From an uncultured Clostridia bacterium (GTDB lineage: Bacteria > Bacillota > Clostridia > UBA1381), in contig CAKSIJ010000015.1 in assembly GCA_934462715.1 (NCBI GenBank), positions 8,097-72,096 of the forward strand: a DNA stretch of 64,000 bases, written 5' to 3'. Below are positions 58,977 through 64,000 of the stretch, in pieces. The position numbers and the translations under genes were made by a program. The notes under the pieces are model-generated. The model was given only the letters and a program-made list of their open reading frames with translations, did no database searches and was not told the DNA's origin. The first letter of the stretch is position 1. Each line of letters begins with the position of its first letter.

Positions 58977-60707
58977 TTACTCGACATCCTGAAGAGCGTC
59001 ATATCCCTCTTCGCCTGTTCTTACCTTTACAACGTTTTCAACATCGTAAACAAATATCTTACCGTCACCGATATGTCCGGTGTAAAGAACCTTCTTAGCG
59101 GTTTCGATAACGCTTCTTACAGGGATCTTGCTTACAACTATATCAACCTGTACCTTAGGCAAAAGATTTGTTTCAACCGGTACGCCTCTGTAATATTCGG
59201 GCTTACCCTTTTGCTGTCCGCAGCCCATTACATGAGATACAGTCATACCGGTAATTCCAAGCTTGCTCATTGCATTCTTCAATGCGTCAAACTTAGCTTC
59301 CTTACATACAATTTCAATCTTGGTAAACTTAGGTGTTGTTCCATCGTCAAATGCGGGAACCTTCTTAACCGTAACAGCCTCTGCTACAGGTGTATCGCCG
59401 CTTACAGCCACAACCTCGGTATCATCCGAATATGAAGAATACTTGTCAACTGCCGGTACGAAGTCAGGATATGCGCTCGGCAAGCCGTGCTCCGTGATGT
59501 CAAGACCAAGTATTTCTTCCTCTGCCGTTGTACGCAGACCGTGGAACTTTTTAATCAAGGTAAATGTAATTATCATCATTACGGTTGCATATGCGCCTAC
59601 CGTAATTACGCCCAAAAGCTGCAATCCCAATTGTGTGAACGAGCCAGTGTAGAACAAGCCGCTGAGTCCGGCAGGAGCGTCGGGGTTTGCGAAAAAACCT
59701 ACTGCAATTGTACCCCAAATACCGTTTGCCATATGTACTCCGACAGCGCCGACAGGGTCATCTATATGAAGCTTAATATCAAGGAATTCAACTATTACAA
59801 CAACCAAAATACCCGATACAATACCGACTGCTATAGAACCGTATGCGTCCATAGCGTCACAGCCCGCCGTTATACCTACAAGACCTGCAAGAGAAGCATT
59901 CAGACACATCGAAACATCAGGCTTGCCGTTTCTGATCCATGTAAAGAGCATTGTTACAACGGTTGCAACAGACGGAGCTATCGTTGTTGTAAGGAATATT
60001 GTTGCCAGCTCCGAAGGAGTCGTTGCGGCAGCACCGTTAAATCCGTACCAGCCAAGCCAGAGAATGAACACACCCAAAGCACCCAATGTTATTGAGTGAC
60101 CGGGGATAGCATTGACCTTGACTACCTTACCCTTTGCGTCCTTAACATATTTACCGATTCTCGGTCCTAAGAATATAGCACCGACAAGCGCTGCAATACC
60201 GCCTACCATATGTATAGCGCATGAACCTGCATAATCATGGAAGCCTAATTGTGACAGCCAGCCGCCGCCCCAGATCCAGTGTGCTTCAATCGGATATACT
60301 ATAAGGGAAATAACTCCCGAATAGATACAGTATGCGGAGAACTTTGTACGTTCAGCCATAGCACCCGATACAATCGTTGCTGCCGTTGCACAGAACACGA
60401 GGTTAAATACAAAGGTTGAAGCTCCGGTAAAGCTTCCGTCAGCCGGGCTTGCGATAAAGTTTTTAAAGTTTGCCCAAAGCTCCAGATTCGGCTTTCCTAT
60501 CAGTCCGAAGAATGTATCCTCACCCATCATTATTGTGTAACCTAAAATCGAGAACACAACCGTACCGATACAAAAGTCCATCAAGTTTTTCATTATGATG
60601 TTTCCTGCATTCTTTGCTCTTGTGAAACCCGTTTCAACCATCGCAAAGCCTGCCTGCATCCAAAACACCAGTGCAGCTCCTATCAAATACCAAAATTCTA
60701 TAGTCAT
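58977..60707 (-). CDS. Ammonium transporter fused to a C-terminal PII domain
   Basis: 576 residues. The first 400 form an Amt channel of about 11 helices: FWMQAGFAMVETGFTRAKNAGNIIMKN, GSCAIHMVGGIAALVGA and AVGVHMANGIWG carry the twin histidines. After a linker, about 460-576 form a PII domain: FTKIEIVCKEAKFDALKNAMSKLGI, the T-loop GQQKGKPEYYRGVPVE, and GHIGDGKIFVYDVENVVKVRTGEEG. Normally Amt and GlnK are separate proteins; here the regulator is covalently attached. Start MTIEFWYL follows AAAGGG. It lies 45 bases after nadE. Confidence 0.94.
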   Translation of the reverse strand: MTIEFWYLIGAALVFWMQAGFAMVETGFTRAKNAGNIIMKNLMDFCIGTVVFSILGYTIMMGEDTFFGLIGKPNLELWANFKNFIASPADGSFTGASTFVFNLVFCATAATIVSGAMAERTKFSAYCIYSGVISLIVYPIEAHWIWGGGWLSQLGFHDYAGSCAIHMVGGIAALVGAIFLGPRIGKYVKDAKGKVVKVNAIPGHSITLGALGVFILWLGWYGFNGAAATTPSELATIFLTTTIAPSVATVVTMLFTWIRNGKPDVSMCLNASLAGLVGITAGCDAMDAYGSIAVGIVSGILVVVIVEFLDIKLHIDDPVGAVGVHMANGIWGTIAVGFFANPDAPAGLSGLFYTGSFTQLGLQLLGVITVGAYATVMMIITFTLIKKFHGLRTTAEEEILGLDITEHGLPSAYPDFVPAVDKYSSYSDDTEVVAVSGDTPVAEAVTVKKVPAFDDGTTPKFTKIEIVCKEAKFDALKNAMSKLGITGMTVSHVMGCGQQKGKPEYYRGVPVETNLLPKVQVDIVVSKIPVRSVIETAKKVLYTGHIGDGKIFVYDVENVVKVRTGEEGYDALQDVE

Positions 60708-60752
60708 ATAAATCATCCCTTTTCTGTTAAATAACACTCAACCGACATCACA

Positions 60753-61478
60753 TTATTCATAGACAACCGGCATTCTTCTTTTATGTTCGCTTTTTGCGTG
60801 GAATTTGTCGATTATCTCTTTATCCCTCTCATTTACTTCGTTGTTGAGTATGTAATTATCTATAGCGGCATAGGTTATACCCATTTCGCTCTCGTCCGTT
60901 TGTCCTTCAAATAAGCCTGCCGACGGCGCTTTTGTTCTTATATGTGCCGGTGCGTCAAGCCATGCGAGAAATTCGTATATTTCGGTTACGGTCAAATCGG
61001 CAATCGGATTTATGTCGTATGCTCCGTCACCCCATTTTGTGAAGTAACCCATATACCCCTCGCTTCTGTTTCCCGTACCGGCAACAAGTCTGTTTTCCGA
61101 CGCGGCAACAGCATAAAGAGCTGTCATACGAAGTCTCGGATTGATGTTTGCCGAGGCTGCTTCGGTAAGCTCTACCGCTCCCTTGACCGCCTCTGTCATA
61201 GCCTTTTTCACATCTCCGATGTCAACTATGTGAGTTGTAATTCCGTATTTCTCCGCAACGGTCAGAGCGTCGTCCTTGTCCTCCGTGTGGTTTCTTTTTG
61301 TGCCGCACGGCAGAATCAAGCCCACGGTGTTTTCACAAGCCGCCTTGCACAGGATTCCGACAAGCGTACAGTCCTTTCCGCCGCTGTTGCCGTATACAAT
61401 TCCGTCTGCATGGGCTTCTTTCAGCTGCCTGCGGATAAACGCAACCCTTTTGTCAAACTCATCTTTGTAGCTTCGCAT
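60753..61478 (-). CDS. nadE: Ammonia-dependent NAD synthetase
   Basis: 241 residues, the short form without a glutaminase domain, so it uses free ammonia. The pyrophosphatase loop is NSGGKDCTL (cysteine where many have serine), then CGTKRNHTEDKDDA, VAGTGNRSEGYMGYFTKWGDGAYDINPIADL and the C-terminal HKRRMPVVYE. It joins ammonia to nicotinate adenine dinucleotide. Its place between glutamine synthetase and the ammonium transporter fits nitrogen supply. ATG follows AGAGG. Confidence 0.93.
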   Translation of the reverse strand: MRSYKDEFDKRVAFIRRQLKEAHADGIVYGNSGGKDCTLVGILCKAACENTVGLILPCGTKRNHTEDKDDALTVAEKYGITTHIVDIGDVKKAMTEAVKGAVELTEAASANINPRLRMTALYAVAASENRLVAGTGNRSEGYMGYFTKWGDGAYDINPIADLTVTEIYEFLAWLDAPAHIRTKAPSAGLFEGQTDESEMGITYAAIDNYILNNEVNERDKEIIDKFHAKSEHKRRMPVVYE

Positions 61479-61541
61479 GATTAATTACCTCTTTATGTTA
61501 TGTAATTTTTTTATATAATTTTTCCCTTTTGCATGAGGGAG

Positions 61542-61627
61542 AAAATGCGTGCAGATTGCCGTTATGAAGTGCGCTGTCGTACTTTGTGTACTTCAAGCAC
61601 TGAATAATGGTGAGATGTGCGCATTTT
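61542..61627 (-). ncRNA. Structured intergenic RNA between glnA and nadE, function unknown
   Basis: The 157-base gap 61479-61635 holds a stretch bounded by AAAATGCG and CGCATTTT. Within it, AGTGC pairs with GCACT and GTAC with GTAC in a nested, bulged arrangement. A second small hairpin (TCCCT/AGGGA) lies at about 61521-61541. No U-run follows, so it is not a clear terminator. It could be a nadE leader, a processed small RNA or an mRNA-stability element. Confidence 0.4.
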
Positions 61628-61635
61628 ATTCCTCA

Positions 61636-63732
61636 TTAGCGTACACTGAACAATAGCTCTCCGTAACTTGGTAATGGCCAATCTTTTTCCGAAGTCATTG
61701 TTTCGGCTTCGTCTACAGAAATTCTCAGCTCGCCCATTTTCGGAATTATCTCATCTCTGATGTAGTTTGCGGCTTCGGGTACTTCATCGATTGCTTTAAG
61801 GCTTATGAGTGCGTCCTCAAGAATCTTTGTTCTGTCGGCAATTGTATCGGTAAGTGCCGAAAGCTTTGCGATAAGACCTTTTTCGTATTTGCAGGGCAGC
61901 TCGGGAGCAACGCTGAGTTTTACCGATGCTGTTTTTGCAAGTTTTGCAACATATGCTTCGATTGCCGGAAGAATTTGCTTCTTTGCCATATCAACCATTG
62001 TAAGCGCTTCAATTGTTACCGTCTTGGTGTAGTTATCGAGCATAATTTCAAATCTGGATTCAAGTTCTGCCTTTGAGAATACCTTATGCGATGTCAGCAT
62101 ATCGACATTCTTTTTATCAAGAAGCTTAGGCATACAGTCGGGAGTTGTTTTGAGGTTCAAAAGACCTCTCTTTTCGGTTGCTTCCTTAATCCATTCATCA
62201 TCATATCCGTTGCCGTTAAAGATTATTCTCTTGTGATCCTTAATTGTTCTCTTAATCAGCTCACGGAGTGCCGTCTGGAAATCGTCTGCGGCTTCAAGCT
62301 CGTCTGCGTATTGCTTTAAGCTTTCTGCAACCGCACTGTTAAGCATGATGTTTGCACAGGAAATACTGTTTGAAGAACCCAGCATACGGAACTCAAATTT
62401 GTTTCCGGTAAATGCAAACGGCGATGTTCTGTTTCTGTCAGTTGTATCCTTTTTAAATTCGGGAAGAACATCAACGCCGAGCTTCATTTTTGTTTTTTCC
62501 GCTGCACTGTACGGAGCGTCATTTTCAAGAGAATCAAGCACTGCCGTAAGCTCATCGCCGAGGAAGATTGAAATTACTGCCGGGGGAGCTTCGTTTGCTC
62601 CAAGTCTGTGATCGTTTCCTGCTGTTGCTACCGACAATCTCAATAAATCCTGATAATCGTCAACCGCTTTGATTACTGCACAAAGGAAAAGCAAAAATTG
62701 TGCGTTGTCATGCGGTGTATCTCCCGGCGTTAAAAGGTTTACTCCGGTATCTGTTGCAATTGACCAGTTGTTGTGTTTTCCCGAACCGTTGACTCCGGCA
62801 AACGGCTTTTCATGAAGCAGACAAACAAGCCCGTGCTTCTTTGCAACCTTTTGCATGATTTCCATTGTCAGTTGGTTGTGGTCGGTTGCAACGTTTGTTG
62901 TTGAATATATAGGTGCAAGCTCATGCTGTGCCGGGGCAACCTCGTTATGCTCTGTCTTTGCGAGTATTCCCAATTTCCAGAGTTCTTCGTTAAGGTCTGC
63001 CATGTATTCGGCAACTCTCGGCTTGATTGTTCCGAAATAGTGATCGTCCAATTCCTGACCCTTCGGCGGTTTTGCTCCGAAAAGCGTTCTACCTGTGAAA
63101 ATCAAATCCTTGCGCTTATCGTATACTTCTTTATCTACAAGGAAATACTCCTGTTCGGGTCCGACCGATGTTCTTACGCAGTGTACGCTTGTATTTCCGA
63201 AAAGATGTAATATTCTGAGTGCCTGCTTGTTAAGCGCTTCCATCGAACGGAGCAGCGGTGTTTTTTTATCGAGCGCTTCGCCGCCGTATGAGCAGAACGC
63301 TGTAGGAATACAAAGCGTTTTATCCTTTATAAATGCATATGATGTAGGATCCCATGCTGTATATCCTCTTGCCTCAAAGGTTGCTCTCAAGCCGCCCGAC
63401 GGAAAGCTTGATGCGTCCGGTTCACCCTTTATAAGCTCTTTTCCCGAAAACTCCATTATTACTCTGCCGTCGGGTGACGGTGTAATAAAGCTGTCATGCT
63501 TTTCTGCCGTGATTCCGGTCATCGGCTGAAACCAGTGTGTAAAGTGTGTTGCTCCTTTTGATAATGCCCAGTCTTTCATAGCTTCGGCAACTGCGTTCGC
63601 AACCGTAATGTCAAGCTGCGTTCCCTCGTCGATTGTCTTTTTCAATGATTTGTAAATATCATCCGACAGAGTTGCTTTCATGATTCTGTCATCAAATACC
63701 AGGCTTCCGAAATAATCAGATACCGTTTTCAT
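61636..63732 (-). CDS. Type III glutamine synthetase
   Basis: 698 residues, the length of GSIII (GlnN type), much longer than GSI/GSII. FTHWFQPMTGITAEKHDSF near 80-98, SFPSGGLRATFEARGYTAWDP near 112-132, GPEQEYFLVD, and EHNEVAPAQHELAPIY with FAGVNGSGKHNNWSI are the substrate and metal motifs. It makes glutamine from glutamate and ammonia. The gene starts the nitrogen cluster, has its own strong promoter, and its short leader holds a terminator-like hairpin. ATG at 63732 follows GGGAGG. Confidence 0.96.
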   Translation of the reverse strand: MKTVSDYFGSLVFDDRIMKATLSDDIYKSLKKTIDEGTQLDITVANAVAEAMKDWALSKGATHFTHWFQPMTGITAEKHDSFITPSPDGRVIMEFSGKELIKGEPDASSFPSGGLRATFEARGYTAWDPTSYAFIKDKTLCIPTAFCSYGGEALDKKTPLLRSMEALNKQALRILHLFGNTSVHCVRTSVGPEQEYFLVDKEVYDKRKDLIFTGRTLFGAKPPKGQELDDHYFGTIKPRVAEYMADLNEELWKLGILAKTEHNEVAPAQHELAPIYSTTNVATDHNQLTMEIMQKVAKKHGLVCLLHEKPFAGVNGSGKHNNWSIATDTGVNLLTPGDTPHDNAQFLLFLCAVIKAVDDYQDLLRLSVATAGNDHRLGANEAPPAVISIFLGDELTAVLDSLENDAPYSAAEKTKMKLGVDVLPEFKKDTTDRNRTSPFAFTGNKFEFRMLGSSNSISCANIMLNSAVAESLKQYADELEAADDFQTALRELIKRTIKDHKRIIFNGNGYDDEWIKEATEKRGLLNLKTTPDCMPKLLDKKNVDMLTSHKVFSKAELESRFEIMLDNYTKTVTIEALTMVDMAKKQILPAIEAYVAKLAKTASVKLSVAPELPCKYEKGLIAKLSALTDTIADRTKILEDALISLKAIDEVPEAANYIRDEIIPKMGELRISVDEAETMTSEKDWPLPSYGELLFSVR

Positions 63733-63752
63733 ATTAATTCCTCCCTGTAAGA

Positions 63753-63805
63753 AAATAAAAAAGACAAAGACGCAAAAGAATCCAAGATTCTCAGGCGTCT
63801 TTGCC
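63753..63805 (-). terminator. Leader terminator (attenuator) of type III glnA
   Basis: Right after the promoter, GGCAAAGACGC pairs with GCGTCTTTGTC, with a nested AGAATC/GATTCT hairpin on top, followed by TTTTTTATTTT on the minus strand. This is an intrinsic terminator placed between promoter and ATG (about 25 bases away), so expression needs read-through. The antiterminating factor is not in the window; ANTAR-type control of nitrogen genes is one known precedent. Confidence 0.75.
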
Positions 63806-63818
63806 TTATCTGATTTGC

Positions 63819-63847
63819 ATTATACACCCATATCTAAAATTTGTCAA
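63819..63847 (-). promoter_or_regulatory. Promoter of type III glnA
   Basis: Perfect TTGACA (63847-63842), 17 bases, perfect TATAAT (63824-63819). Transcription would start near 63812, just before the leader hairpin. Confidence 0.88.
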
Positions 63848-63874
63848 TAGTTTTTTTGAAATTTTTTAAATTTT

Positions 63875-63990
63875 TTTGAAAACAAGAAAATACGCACATT
63901 GCATAAAACAACGTGCGTGTTCTTTTTGGCTCTATAATAAATGTTGGGGTATAGAAAAATATTTACAAAAAAAGCGAGCATATTTGCTCC
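63875..63990 (-). terminator. Terminator hairpins at the right edge
   Basis: ACGCAC-x-TTG pairs with CAA-x-GTGCGT (63892-63918), with T-rich flanks on both strands. GAGCA-AATA-TGCTC is followed on the minus strand by GCTTTTTTT (63990-63967). They probably end a minus-strand gene beyond 64000. No gene is seen between 63848 and 64000. Confidence 0.6.
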
Positions 63991-64000
63991 AAATCCTGTA

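Overview
The window looks like a chromosome piece from an AT-leaning, Gram-positive anaerobe of class Clostridia. Supporting signs are the short-form HisG with HisZ, a T-box leader, S-layer-homology proteins, lipoprotein sugar-binding proteins with LplB/LplC-type permeases, a YesM/YesN-type two-component system, type III glutamine synthetase, strong AAGGAGG-like ribosome sites and frequent TTG/GTG starts. The set of S-layer proteins and secreted glycan-active proteins resembles gut fibre degraders of the Monoglobus/Oscillospirales kind, but the genus cannot be named from sequence alone. No rRNA, tRNA, CRISPR array, prophage or intact insertion sequence was seen.

Layout. (1) 1-8.4 kb, minus strand: a complete histidine operon, hisR-like repressor, hisZ, hisG, hisD, hisC, hisB, hisH, hisA, hisF, hisIE, then a PHP-type histidinol phosphatase cut by the window edge. 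A palindrome fills the -35/-10 spacer of its promoter. (2) 8.5-14.7 kb: glycoside hydrolases (GH78-like, DUF4091) on the minus strand, two small membrane-anchored proteins separated by a MITE with an 8-bp target duplication, and a divergent AraC regulator. (3) 14.8-21.3 kb, minus: a six-gene catabolic operon (sugar isomerase-like, M20 hydrolase, SDR, DHDPS-family aldolase, Gfo/Idh/MocA oxidoreductase, GH125 mannosidase) preceded by AraC-type direct repeats. (4) 21.5-49.0 kb, minus: thirteen tightly packed genes forming a Gram-positive polysaccharide-utilisation locus. It holds a YesN/YesM-like two-component system, a heparinase II/III-like lyase, two lipoprotein binding proteins, two permeases without an ATPase, two InlB-repeat giants, two beta-helix proteins and two S-layer proteins. 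(5) 49.3-55.7 kb, plus: an orphan OmpR-type regulator, a VTC-domain polyphosphate-polymerase-like protein, a DUF4956 membrane protein, a secreted CotH-kinase protein and an OmpR/histidine-kinase pair. This is the best candidate for a poorly described system. (6) 55.8-57.0 kb, plus: tgt. (7) 57.0-63.8 kb, minus: nitrogen assimilation genes, type III glnA behind a leader terminator, nadE, an Amt-PII fusion, and asnB behind an asparagine T-box.

The sugar loci appear to work as one programme. Secreted and wall-bound proteins bind and cut a polysaccharide, the CUT1-type transporter imports oligosaccharides (probably powered by a shared ATPase elsewhere), and cytoplasmic GH125, GH78-like and DUF4091 enzymes with the six-gene operon process the products.

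The most unusual structural signal is a repeated module, a small GC-rich hairpin joined to a Shine-Dalgarno of the form RAAYGGAG. It lies directly before seven starts (hisA, hisB, hisH, the heparinase-like gene, the DUF4956 gene, cotH and the second OmpR regulator), with a degenerate copy before the GH78-like gene. At three sites it is the end of a longer dispersed element. Coordinates of non-coding sites were read by eye and may be off by a base or two.
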